From JBBRCE01 sp038205115 (GTDB lineage: Bacteria > Planctomycetota > Planctomycetia > Pirellulales > JBBRCE01): 5,715 bases of DNA. The stretch's first letter is position 1. Each line of letters starts with the position of its first letter. The position numbers and the translations under genes were made by a program. The DNA lies in assembly GCA_038205115.1 (NCBI GenBank), contig JBBRCE010000108.1, forward strand, positions 1 through 5,715, given 5' to 3'. Below the pieces are notes generated by a model that worked only from the letters and a program-made list of their open reading frames with translations, made no database searches and was not told the origin of the DNA. Below, in pieces: positions 1 to 5,715 of this stretch.

Positions 1-1387
1 TCGCACCGCCGGCTACCGCAATTTGATGGTTGGAAAATGGCACGCCGCAGGCAATCCATTCGAGCGCGGGTTCGACCGTCACTTCGGTTTCATGGGCGGC
101 GGAACCGACTACTTTCTCGGTGATGACTCGTTCACACTCGACGGTAAGCCGTGGCCGGTACCTAAAGATAAGTTCTACACGACCACTGCGTTCACTGAGT
201 ACGCCGTTCGCTTCATTCGCGAAGAACATCAATCGCACCCCGGGAAGCCGTTTTTTCTCTACCTGGCTTACAACGCGCCGCACGCACCCATCGAGGCGCC
301 GGCGGACCAAGTGGCCAAGTATCGTGGCCAATATCTCAAGGGCTGGGACGTCATCCGCCGCGCGCGGTTCGAGAAACAGAGGGCGCTCGGCCTCGCCGGA
401 CCGGGATGGAACTACCCCGATCGACCCCAAAACATTCCAGCCTGGGATTCGCTCAACGACAAGGAGAAGGACTTTCAGGACCTGCGCATGGCCACTTACG
501 CGGCGATGGTGGACTGCGTGGATCAGGGTGTGGGCGATGTCATGCGGACGCTCGATGAACTCAAGATCAGCGACAAGACCCTCGTCCTGTTCATGAGCGA
601 CAACGGTGCGAGTCCGAATGATCGCATCCGAAAGAAAGAATTCGGCACGCCCGGCTCCACCTGGGAAATGGGAGTGGCATGGGCGAACGTCTCGAATACG
701 CCTTTCAAGTTTTACAAGCGCACCCAGCATAACGGCGGAACGACCACACCCTTCATCGCCTGGTGGCCCGCGGCGATAAAGCCCCGCACGCAGTTCCAGG
801 ATCAGCCCTGCCAGGTCGTCGACCTCTTGCCTACGTTCATTGATCTGGCAAGTGGCGCGTATCCCCGTGACTTTGGTGGGAAGGAGCAGCCGCCTCTTCC
901 CGGCCGCTCATTCGCTTCAATCCTAAGAGAGAATGCAGTGCTGCCGGATAGGACACTTCATTTTTCACTGTTCAACAACATGGCGGTCATTGACCACGGC
1001 TGGAAGATCGCCACAGCGTACAACCAGCCATGGCAACTCTATGACCTCACCAAGGACCGCACCGAAACGCACGATCTGTCCGCCGAAAATCCGATCAAAC
1101 TCAATGAGCTGCTAGACTTGCAAAAATCGTTCCAAGCGCAGCCTGACGTGGCACTTCGCTTGAAAGAAGGCGAGCTAGAGCCCGAGCATGCTCCTGCATA
1201 CCGCGCCGACGGCACTAAAGGGCCAGGCGCGCACGAAGAGATTGCCGACCCCGAATTTTCCCTGCTCGCCGCAAAGGCAAGATCCCAGGGCCACCAACTT
1301 GATGCGGCAGAGATCGACAAACTTCAAAAACAGGCTGCCGCACAACAGGCTCACAAGGCAAAAGCGCCCCCGGCCACAGATAATTGA
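1..1387 (+). CDS. Arylsulfatase-type sulfatase, 3' part (5' end outside the window)
   Basis: This is a type I sulfatase, which hydrolyses sulfate esters using a formylglycine and a metal ion, most likely in the periplasm. The open frame runs from base 2 to a TGA at 1385-1387 with no start at its left edge, so 461 residues are visible and the N-terminus is missing. The TTG at 23 is an internal Leu codon: the residues before it (RTAGYRNL) already match the family sequence leading into GKWH. Numbering visible residues, GKWH is at 11-14 (Lys and His of the sulfate site), PHAP at 93-96, the metal-binding SDNG at 199-202, and a Lys-to-HNGG-TTTP block at 239-250, where relatives usually have HEGG. 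A DLLPT segment follows near 274, then the LYDL-T-D-TETHDL block common near sulfatase C-termini. The last 75 or so residues are a charged, Ala/Gln/Lys-rich extension. The CxPxR formylglycine motif must lie upstream, so catalytic competence cannot be judged. The substrate is unknown. Confidence 0.93.
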   Translation, partial: RTAGYRNLMVGKWHAAGNPFERGFDRHFGFMGGGTDYFLGDDSFTLDGKPWPVPKDKFYTTTAFTEYAVRFIREEHQSHPGKPFFLYLAYNAPHAPIEAPADQVAKYRGQYLKGWDVIRRARFEKQRALGLAGPGWNYPDRPQNIPAWDSLNDKEKDFQDLRMATYAAMVDCVDQGVGDVMRTLDELKISDKTLVLFMSDNGASPNDRIRKKEFGTPGSTWEMGVAWANVSNTPFKFYKRTQHNGGTTTPFIAWWPAAIKPRTQFQDQPCQVVDLLPTFIDLASGAYPRDFGGKEQPPLPGRSFASILRENAVLPDRTLHFSLFNNMAVIDHGWKIATAYNQPWQLYDLTKDRTETHDLSAENPIKLNELLDLQKSFQAQPDVALRLKEGELEPEHAPAYRADGTKGPGAHEEIADPEFSLLAAKARSQGHQLDAAEIDKLQKQAAAQQAHKAKAPPATDN

Positions 1388-1485
1388 TAACCACGGGTTC
1401 GACGTTAATTCGCCTGCATTGAATGGATTGGCGCTGACTCCCATGAGCACCGCTGCCAACCCGTCAGGCAACTGGGATGGCATTT

Positions 1486-1505
1486 CGCGAAAAGCGCTTT
1501 CCGCG
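1486..1505. repeat. Near-perfect 20-bp palindrome
   Basis: CGCGAAAAGCGCTTTCCGCG is its own reverse complement except for one symmetric pair (A1490 against C1501). The core AAAGCGCTTT at 1491-1500 is perfect, flanked by CGCG arms. It lies 99 bp after the sulfatase stop and about 570 bp before the next start. It could be an operator for a dimeric regulator or a chance symmetry; no nearby regulator gene supports the first. Confidence 0.6.
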
Positions 1506-1605
1506 TTTACAGCCACGCGACTTTTCCGGTTAACCAAAAATCTCCCCGCAGCACCTTGGGAAGCACCGAGCGGACTGTCTTTGACGGACCATCAAATAAA
1601 GCAGT

Positions 1606-1645
1606 ACCTGCGACGAAGTTCTATTCGGCTTCCGAATCCGCAGGT
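1606..1645. repeat. Nested inverted repeat (possible hairpin)
   Basis: The outer arms ACCTGCG (1606-1612) and CGCAGGT (1639-1645) are exact reverse complements. Inside is a second perfect pair, ATTCGG (1623-1628) and CCGAAT (1632-1637), separated by only CTT. The left side carries ten unpaired bases (1613-1622) and the right side one (1638), so the fold would have a large asymmetric bulge. No T-run follows, which argues against a simple intrinsic terminator. It may belong to a structured RNA or a palindromic repeat element. Confidence 0.55.
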
Positions 1646-1681
1646 CGCTGATGCGAGCCCAGCCGCTGATACGTTTCGTTT

Positions 1682-1727
1682 CGCCAGCCGCAACGTTGCA
1701 AATTGCGGCTGCGTGGTTACGCTGGCG
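1682..1727. repeat. Two overlapping, mutually exclusive inverted repeats
   Basis: CAGCCGCAA (1685-1693) pairs perfectly with TTGCGGCTG (1703-1711) over nine bases with a nine-base loop. A second pair, CGCCAGC (1682-1688) with GCTGGCG (1721-1727), shares 1685-1688 with the first, so both cannot form at once. The left arm also overlaps a perfect 10-bp palindrome, GCAACGTTGC (1690-1699). There is no T-run after either stem. Alternative pairing of this kind can act as an RNA switch, but the distance to the next gene (about 345 bp) and the absence of a leader peptide make that only a possibility. Confidence 0.55.
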
Positions 1728-1740
1728 GCTAATTGTGCCG

Positions 1741-1791
1741 CGCCTCTCGCCCTTCCTGATCCTTCGAGCGTTGCTCTACGGCCTCTCGGCC
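1741..1791. repeat. Imperfect 12-bp direct repeat
   Basis: CGCCTCTCGCCC (1741-1752) and GGCCTCTCGGCC (1780-1791) agree at 10 of 12 positions and start 39 bases apart. The second copy is itself a short inverted repeat (GGCC, loop TCTC, GGCC). Short and GC-rich, so chance is a fair explanation. Confidence 0.3.
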
Positions 1792-1830
1792 ATTCTTCCG
1801 CTTGACCGTTGATTGCAAGTGTTGCGCACC

Positions 1831-1979
1831 GCACATTTGGGCCGAATGGCATAGCACCGTGGCGGATAATGGAATCACAAAACGAGCAATCGTGAACCTC
1901 CCGGCGCGATCAGCGAAGCGGCGTTTCATATTGGCGCCTCGGTATGATATTATCGAGTTGCACATCGCACCGAATGGCA
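1831..1979. repeat. Spaced direct repeat GCACAT ... CCGAATGGCA
   Basis: CCGAATGGCA occurs at 1842-1851 and again at 1970-1979. Each copy is preceded by GCACAT (1831-1836 and 1960-1965), with five bases between the two blocks in the first copy and four in the second. The starts are 128-129 bases apart. Sixteen matching bases in the same order exceed casual expectation and suggest a local duplication or paired binding sites upstream of the heme protein gene. Confidence 0.4.
1925..1953 (+). promoter_or_regulatory. Possible sigma70-like promoter upstream of the heme protein gene
   Basis: TTCATA (1925-1930) and TATTAT (1948-1953) match the -35 and -10 consensus at 4 of 6 and 5 of 6 bases with a 17-base spacer. 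The predicted start of transcription would leave a leader of about 110 bases before the ATG at 2072. Planctomycete promoters are poorly defined and this AT-richer patch may be fortuitous, so confidence is low. It sits between the two copies of the GCACAT/CCGAATGGCA repeat. Confidence 0.22.
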
Positions 1980-2059
1980 AACGGGGCTTGTGCAATAGAG
2001 TGATGGATGCCTGCTGAAACGAAACTGCCCATTCGCTGAACGTAGACGATAGTTTTTCT

Positions 2060-2064
2060 AGGGA
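2060..2064 (+). promoter_or_regulatory. Ribosome binding site for the diheme protein
   Basis: AGGGA lies seven bases before the ATG at 2072. It fixes this start, which is also the one that gives an N-terminal signal peptide. Confidence 0.65.
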
Positions 2065-2071
2065 ATCAAAA

Positions 2072-5000
2072 ATGATCCGACGTTTGGTCGCCACGGTCGC
2101 CGCATGGTTATTGCTTGCTGCTCCAACTTTGTCCGTGGAATCTTTGCAGCCGTTACATGAAGTACTCGCGAAGGAGGCGGTCAGCGAACTTGCACAGGCG
2201 GTTCGACAACGTGGCGATGCCGCGCGCGGGGCGGTGTTGTTTTTTCAGCCCTTTCTGAGCTGCGCCAAGTGCCATGATGGCGAGATCGGAACGCAGCTCG
2301 GTCCAGAGCTTTCGAAAGTTGGAAAGGAAGGCACGGCCGAATATCTCGTCGAGTCAGTGCTCTTCCCGTCGAAGGTCATCAAGAAAGGCTACGAGCCGGC
2401 GATCATCACCACCACCGACGGACGAACGCTGACGGCTTTGGTTGTGGCTGAGAAGGACGGGAACCTGACGCTGATCGATCCCGCATCGGGCGGTAAACGG
2501 ATCGTGCTGGCAGCTTCGGAAATCGAATCGCGCACGATCGGCAAGCAATCTCTGATGCCTGATGGCCTGGTGAACTTGCTTTCGGACCGGCAGCAGTTTC
2601 TCGATCTGGTGAAATATCTTGTCGAAATCGCGGAGCAAGGCCCGACGCGCGCCAAGGAACTGAGGCCCGCCCAGACCGCGCTGGTGGTGCCCGAGTACGA
2701 AAAAGAGCTCGATCATGCCGGTTTGATTCGCGCGCTCGATGCCAAATCCAGCAAACGTGGCGAAGCAATTTACATGCGCGTCTGCGGAAATTGCCACGGG
2801 ACGAAGGACGCGCCGGGATCGATGCCCACTTCGTTGCGTTTTGCGGCCGACAAATTCAAAAATGGCAGCGATCCGTACAGCCTGTACCAAACCTTGACGC
2901 GCCGTTACGGGATGATGACGCCACAAACCTGGATGGTTCCACAGCAGAAGTACGACGTGATCCACTACATCCGCGAAACCTACTTGAAACCGAACAACGC
3001 CACGCAATACGCCCAGGTGGATGCCGCGTATTTAGCAACACTGCCCAAAGGTACGAGCTTCGGTCCGCCGGCCGTCAACGTCGAGCCTTGGGTGATCATG
3101 AATTACGGGCCGAGTCTGATGAATACCTATGAAGTCGGCGGCGCCGGGCCAAACTTCGCCTACAAAGGCATTGCCATTCGGCTCGATTCCGGGCCGGGCG
3201 GCGTGTCTCGCGGAAATCGCTGGGCCGTGTTCGACCACGACACGATGCGCATGGCAGCGGCCTGGAGCGGCAGGGGATTCATCGATTGGATGAGCATTCA
3301 ATTCAACGGGCGGCACCAAGTGCATCCCAAGCTTGTCGGCGAAATCGACGTCGCCAACCCTGTCGGACCGGGGTGGGCCAATCCGGAAACGGGCGGCTTC
3401 GACGATAATCGGCTTCTAGGCCGAGATGGACGACGATACGGTCCATTGCCGAAAAACTGGGCGCAATACAAAGGAACGTATCATTTTGGCGATCAGACGA
3501 TCATTTCTTACACGGTGGGCCAAACCGGCGTACTCGAATCGTTTGGCGCCGAGTCTTCGGCCAAGCTGTCCGCGACGGTCATCTATACCCGCACGCTCGA
3601 AGTCGCTCCCCACTTGAAAGAGCTGCTGGCAAGAATTGCGCCGGCGGGTATCGCGGCGGCCGTCATCGGTGATGAACGTGTTTCTCTTGTGAAAGACCAC
3701 GAGGTTACGCTGTTGAAGCTACCCGCGTCGAACCAGCCGACTCGCGTAAAAGTTTTCATGGCCAAGGCGAAGGTCGCGGAACTCGAGGGATTCGCCAAGA
3801 CTTCGCCCGCGCCCCGAGCGCTTAAGCCGCTGACCGAGGGCGGGCCGAAGCGTTGGCCGGAGTTGCTCAAGTCGACGGCTATTTTAGGCAAGAACGACGG
3901 ACCATTTACTGTCGATACGCTCGCGCTGCCCGAGAAAAATCCCTGGAATGCGCAACTTCGTTTGACCGGCTTTGATTTTTATCCCGACGGCAAGCGGATG
4001 GCGGTTTGCTCGTGGGATGGCGATGTCTGGACGGTATCGGGCTTGGACGATCTGACGCGTGGGCTGACCTGGCAGCGAATTGCCTCGGGGCTGTTCCAAC
4101 CGCTGGGGCTCAAATTTCGTGACGGCCAGATTTACGTTTGCTGCCGCGATCAGATCGTCTGTTTGCGCGACCTGAATGGCGACGGCGAGACCGACTACTA
4201 CGAATGCTTCAACAACGATCATCAGGTGACGGAACATTTTCATGAGTTTGCAATGGGCTTGCAGACCGATGACGAAGGCAATTTCTACTACGCCAAGAGT
4301 GGACGGCATGCGTTGCCGGCGATTGTGCCGCATCACGGCACGTTGCTGGAGGTCAGCAAGGATGGCTCGAAAACGGAAATTCTGGCGACCGGCTTTCGCG
4401 CGGCAAACGGCGTTTGTTTGAATCCCGACGGCACCTTTTTTCTCACAGATCAAGAAGGCTTCTGGACGCCGAAAAACCGCATCAACTTGGTCGAGCGCGG
4501 TGGGTTTTACGGCAACATGTGGGGCTATTCAGACGTTACGGACACTTCGGATTCGGCAATGAAGCAACCGCTGTGCTGGATCACCAACGATTTCGACCGC
4601 TCGCCCGCGGAAGAAGTCTGGGTAACGAGCGACAAGTGGGGGCCGCTAAAAGGATCACTGCTCAACACCTCATATGGGGCCGGCAAAATCTACGTCGTAC
4701 CGTTCGAGAAAGTGAAGGGACAGATGCAAGGCGGCATGTGCGCTCTGCCACTCCCGCCATTTCCGACCGGGGTCATGCGGGCGCGATTTCATCCAACCGA
4801 CGGGCAACTTTACACCTGCGGCATGTTCGCCTGGGCCGGAAATCAAACCGCGCCCGGCGGATTTTATCGCGTTCGTTATACGGGCAAACCGATCGACCTG
4901 CCAATTGGTTTGCACGCGAAAACCACCGGCGTTCAGATCGTGTTCAGCGATCCGATTGATCCCTCCAGCACGACGGACGTCAAAAACTACGAGATCAAAG

Positions 5001-5242
5001 TCTGGGGCCTTAAACGCAGTCAGAACTATGGCTCCAAACACATCGACGAGCGGGCGTTGGCCGTCACAAAATCCGCATTGCTGCCCGACGGTGAGACGGT
5101 GCAACTCGAAATCGCCGATCTCTCGCCAACCTGGGGCATGGCGATCAAGTATCGCTTGAAAGGTACGGACGGACGTGCGATCGTCGGCGTCATCAACAAT
5201 TCAATTCACGCATTCGATGGCGACGAAAAGCCAGAAAAGTAG
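2072..5242 (+). CDS. Exported diheme protein with DUF6797-like and dehydrogenase-propeller domains
   Basis: A complete 1056-residue protein, probably a periplasmic or surface-attached oxidoreductase that passes electrons through two c-type hemes. Residues 1-24 are a signal peptide (Arg-Arg, then a hydrophobic stretch). Residues 44-188 match the planctomycete/Verrucomicrobium heme-binding domain: CAKCH at 64-68, GPEL at 77-80, a TTTDGRTL strand and SLMPDGL with candidate ligand Met162. A second cytochrome c domain spans about 226-305, with CGNCH at 238-242 and Met281 or Met282 as possible ligand. Residues 320-490 resemble DUF6797. Residues 610-935 look like the propeller of PVC membrane-bound dehydrogenase-like proteins, with an EF-hand-like loop at 700-711 (D700, N702, D704, E706, D708). 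A bacterial Ig-like sandwich seems to fill 940-1048. The heme modules stand first, whereas the Pirellula-type heme domain is often C-terminal. Extra cysteines occur at 690, 691 and 697. The substrate is unknown; sugar oxidation is inferred from family context. Confidence 0.9.
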   Translation: MIRRLVATVAAWLLLAAPTLSVESLQPLHEVLAKEAVSELAQAVRQRGDAARGAVLFFQPFLSCAKCHDGEIGTQLGPELSKVGKEGTAEYLVESVLFPSKVIKKGYEPAIITTTDGRTLTALVVAEKDGNLTLIDPASGGKRIVLAASEIESRTIGKQSLMPDGLVNLLSDRQQFLDLVKYLVEIAEQGPTRAKELRPAQTALVVPEYEKELDHAGLIRALDAKSSKRGEAIYMRVCGNCHGTKDAPGSMPTSLRFAADKFKNGSDPYSLYQTLTRRYGMMTPQTWMVPQQKYDVIHYIRETYLKPNNATQYAQVDAAYLATLPKGTSFGPPAVNVEPWVIMNYGPSLMNTYEVGGAGPNFAYKGIAIRLDSGPGGVSRGNRWAVFDHDTMRMAAAWSGRGFIDWMSIQFNGRHQVHPKLVGEIDVANPVGPGWANPETGGFDDNRLLGRDGRRYGPLPKNWAQYKGTYHFGDQTIISYTVGQTGVLESFGAESSAKLSATVIYTRTLEVAPHLKELLARIAPAGIAAAVIGDERVSLVKDHEVTLLKLPASNQPTRVKVFMAKAKVAELEGFAKTSPAPRALKPLTEGGPKRWPELLKSTAILGKNDGPFTVDTLALPEKNPWNAQLRLTGFDFYPDGKRMAVCSWDGDVWTVSGLDDLTRGLTWQRIASGLFQPLGLKFRDGQIYVCCRDQIVCLRDLNGDGETDYYECFNNDHQVTEHFHEFAMGLQTDDEGNFYYAKSGRHALPAIVPHHGTLLEVSKDGSKTEILATGFRAANGVCLNPDGTFFLTDQEGFWTPKNRINLVERGGFYGNMWGYSDVTDTSDSAMKQPLCWITNDFDRSPAEEVWVTSDKWGPLKGSLLNTSYGAGKIYVVPFEKVKGQMQGGMCALPLPPFPTGVMRARFHPTDGQLYTCGMFAWAGNQTAPGGFYRVRYTGKPIDLPIGLHAKTTGVQIVFSDPIDPSSTTDVKNYEIKVWGLKRSQNYGSKHIDERALAVTKSALLPDGETVQLEIADLSPTWGMAIKYRLKGTDGRAIVGVINNSIHAFDGDEKPEK

Positions 5243-5281
5243 TCACGGCGTTCGTTCGAGTTGCGTATTGTGTTGAGCGAA

Positions 5282-5337
5282 CAATGCGGCGCGCAAACGC
5301 AATCTGCTACGCCTTGCCGCGTTGGACGATTCGTTTT
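5282..5337 (+). terminator. Imperfect stem-loop after the heme protein gene, possible terminator
   Basis: CAATGCGGC (5282-5290) pairs with GCCGCGTTG (5316-5324) over nine positions, one of them a G-U wobble (T5285 with G5321). The 25-base loop contains a small GCG-CAAA-CGC hairpin at 5291-5300. The nearest T-run is only four bases (5334-5337) and starts ten bases past the stem, so this is a weak intrinsic terminator at best. Its position, 40 bp after the stop codon, is suitable. Confidence 0.25.
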
Positions 5338-5603
5338 ACAAATTTCGCTTCTCGCGCCCCGTAACAATAGCGCCGTACGCCGACGCGCGTGGCAAAACGC
5401 TGGCTGCTCGCCGCGTAATGTCGATGCTCCAACGCAAAAAGCCTCACACGCAATTGGGCTATGGCGGCCATCCCTTTCAAGCTGTCATCGCCGCGCAGCA
5501 GGGGCGAAGGGGCTTGCCGCAACGGGGCCAGATTGCGTAGATTCAACGTCGGGATGCGTTGCGGCCAGTGGGGTCGCACGCGGTGAGGCTGCACGACGGA
5601 CAC

Positions 5604-5608
5604 GGAGG
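5604..5608 (+). promoter_or_regulatory. Strong ribosome binding site for the transposase-like gene
   Basis: GGAGG, continuing as GGAGGTG, lies six bases before the ATG at 5615. It is closer to the consensus than the site used by the heme protein gene and decides the start. Confidence 0.7.
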
Positions 5609-5614
5609 TGTGCG

Positions 5615-5715
5615 ATGTCGCTGGACGAGACCCTGCAGCGGTTCACCAAGCAGGCCCCGGTGGCCACCATGGTGCGGGCGGCCATGGCCAACATCCTTTC
5701 GCCGGCCGAGCTGGA
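5615..5715 (+). CDS. IS4-type transposase, N-terminal fragment (3' end outside the window)
   Basis: Thirty-three complete codons are visible. The translation begins MSLDETLQRF, continues with QAPVATMVRAAM and ends in a SPAELD segment. From memory this pattern (a short LxRF helix, a P-V-x-V-M-x-R stretch, then a helix ending in an LD pair) is how many planctomycete IS4-family transposases start; the catalytic DDE residues would lie far downstream. The start is well supported by GGAGG at 5604-5608. Codon use is strikingly different from the neighbours: 31 of the 32 codons after the ATG end in G or C, and the fragment is about 68% GC, which fits recent arrival from a high-GC planctomycete. With so little sequence, another protein family cannot be excluded. 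Confidence 0.6.
   Translation, partial: MSLDETLQRFTKQAPVATMVRAAMANILSPAEL

Larger units (their letters stand above)
1388..2071. other. 684-bp intergenic region, no convincing gene, several inverted repeats
   Basis: No frame here gives a recognisable protein. The longest plus-strand candidate, an ATG at 1443 running to 1805, has no ribosome binding site (the bases before it read CGCTGACTCCC) and a composition-driven translation. The minus-strand frames at 1592-1852 and 1729-2094 are also unrecognisable. The region does hold a near-perfect 20-bp palindrome, a nested inverted repeat, two overlapping hairpins, a 10-bp direct repeat and a possible promoter, each listed separately. It probably contains the 3' untranslated part of the sulfatase transcript and the promoter of the heme protein gene. 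The repeats could also be remnants of a small mobile or palindromic element. Confidence 0.6.
5243..5614. other. 372-bp intergenic region, no convincing gene
   Basis: No recognisable protein is encoded. The minus-strand frame 5307-5603 is open for 98 codons, but its GTG start falls inside the probable insertion-sequence leader and the translation is Arg-rich with no motif I know. The plus-strand frame 5322-5540 starts with TTG, lacks a ribosome binding site and is equally anonymous. The left part contains a long imperfect stem-loop. The right part, from about 5566, becomes more GC-rich and probably belongs to the insertion sequence whose transposase begins at 5615. Confidence 0.55.
5566..5715 (+). 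mobile_element. Left end of a probable IS4-type insertion sequence (continues beyond the window)
   Basis: The transposase-like gene at 5615 implies an insertion sequence whose right end lies outside the window. The left boundary is a guess: from about 5566 (CAGTGGGGTCGCACGCGG) the sequence turns more GC-rich and leads directly into a strong ribosome binding site, as in compact insertion sequences with short leaders. Neither the terminal inverted repeat nor a target-site duplication can be confirmed without the right end. Confidence 0.45.

Noticed and set aside
1394..1412. GGTTCGA resembling a tRNA T-loop
   Set aside because: The flanking bases cannot form the five-pair T stem and no acceptor or anticodon arm is present.
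1682..1727. Integron attC-like recombination site
   Set aside because: The imperfect inverted repeat lacks the GTTRRRY and RYYYAAC core sites, and no integrase or cassette is present.
1443..1805. Plus-strand frame of 121 codons from an ATG at 1443 in the first intergenic region
   Set aside because: No ribosome binding site, no recognisable motif, and it spans the inverted repeats; it is also part of a longer open frame that overlaps the sulfatase C-terminus out of frame.
1975..1995. TGGCA followed by CTTGTGC, resembling a sigma54 promoter
   Set aside because: The spacing between the GG and GC elements is not the required one and the -12 element is wrong.
1802..2017. Plus-strand 71-codon frame with TTG start
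   Set aside because: Weak start, no upstream Shine-Dalgarno sequence, no family resemblance, and it covers the candidate promoter and repeats.
1729..2094. Minus-strand 121-codon frame
   Set aside because: GTG start lies inside the start of the heme gene, no ribosome binding site was evident, and the translation is not recognisable.
2354..3007. Minus-strand frame of 217 codons
   Set aside because: Antisense shadow of the heme protein, whose plus-strand translation has clear CxxCH and domain motifs.
3884..4453. Minus-strand frame of 189 codons
   Set aside because: Antisense shadow of the propeller region of the heme protein.
5250..5282. GTTCG ... CGAAC inverted repeat just after the heme gene stop
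   Set aside because: Only five base pairs with a loop of about 20 bases and no T-run; the larger stem at 5282-5324 is better supported.

Overview
The window suggests a planctomycete, probably a Pirellula-like lineage. Two features point there: an arylsulfatase-type enzyme, a gene class greatly expanded in Planctomycetes, and a very large exported protein that combines Pirellula/Verrucomicrobium-type c-heme modules, a DUF6797-like region and a six-bladed-propeller-like dehydrogenase region. This assignment comes from protein architecture, not from a marker gene. All supported genes lie on the + strand.

Layout: (1) Bases 1-1387 hold the 3' part of a sulfatase; its N-terminus, including the formylglycine motif, lies upstream of the window. 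(2) Bases 1388-2071 (684 bp) contain no convincing gene but an unusual concentration of inverted repeats, a spaced direct repeat and a possible promoter. (3) Bases 2072-5242 encode a complete 1056-residue exported diheme multidomain protein with a good Shine-Dalgarno site. (4) Bases 5243-5614 contain no convincing gene; a long imperfect stem-loop sits just after the stop codon. (5) From 5615 to the window end is the first third of a codon-biased, GC-rich gene that reads like the N-terminus of a planctomycete IS4-type transposase, so an insertion sequence probably starts in the last 150 bases or so.

Functionally, the sulfatase and the heme protein both suit a periplasmic or cell-surface role. 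The sulfatase would remove sulfate esters from sulfated polysaccharides or other sulfated organics. The heme protein would oxidise a substrate, probably a sugar-like compound, and pass electrons to a periplasmic acceptor. The 684-bp gap between them makes a single operon unlikely, so the link is one of genomic neighbourhood only. I found no CRISPR array, tRNA, rRNA or defence system. I do not see a clearly new biological system; the best leads are the cysteine-rich diheme fusion protein, the structured intergenic region and the incoming insertion sequence.
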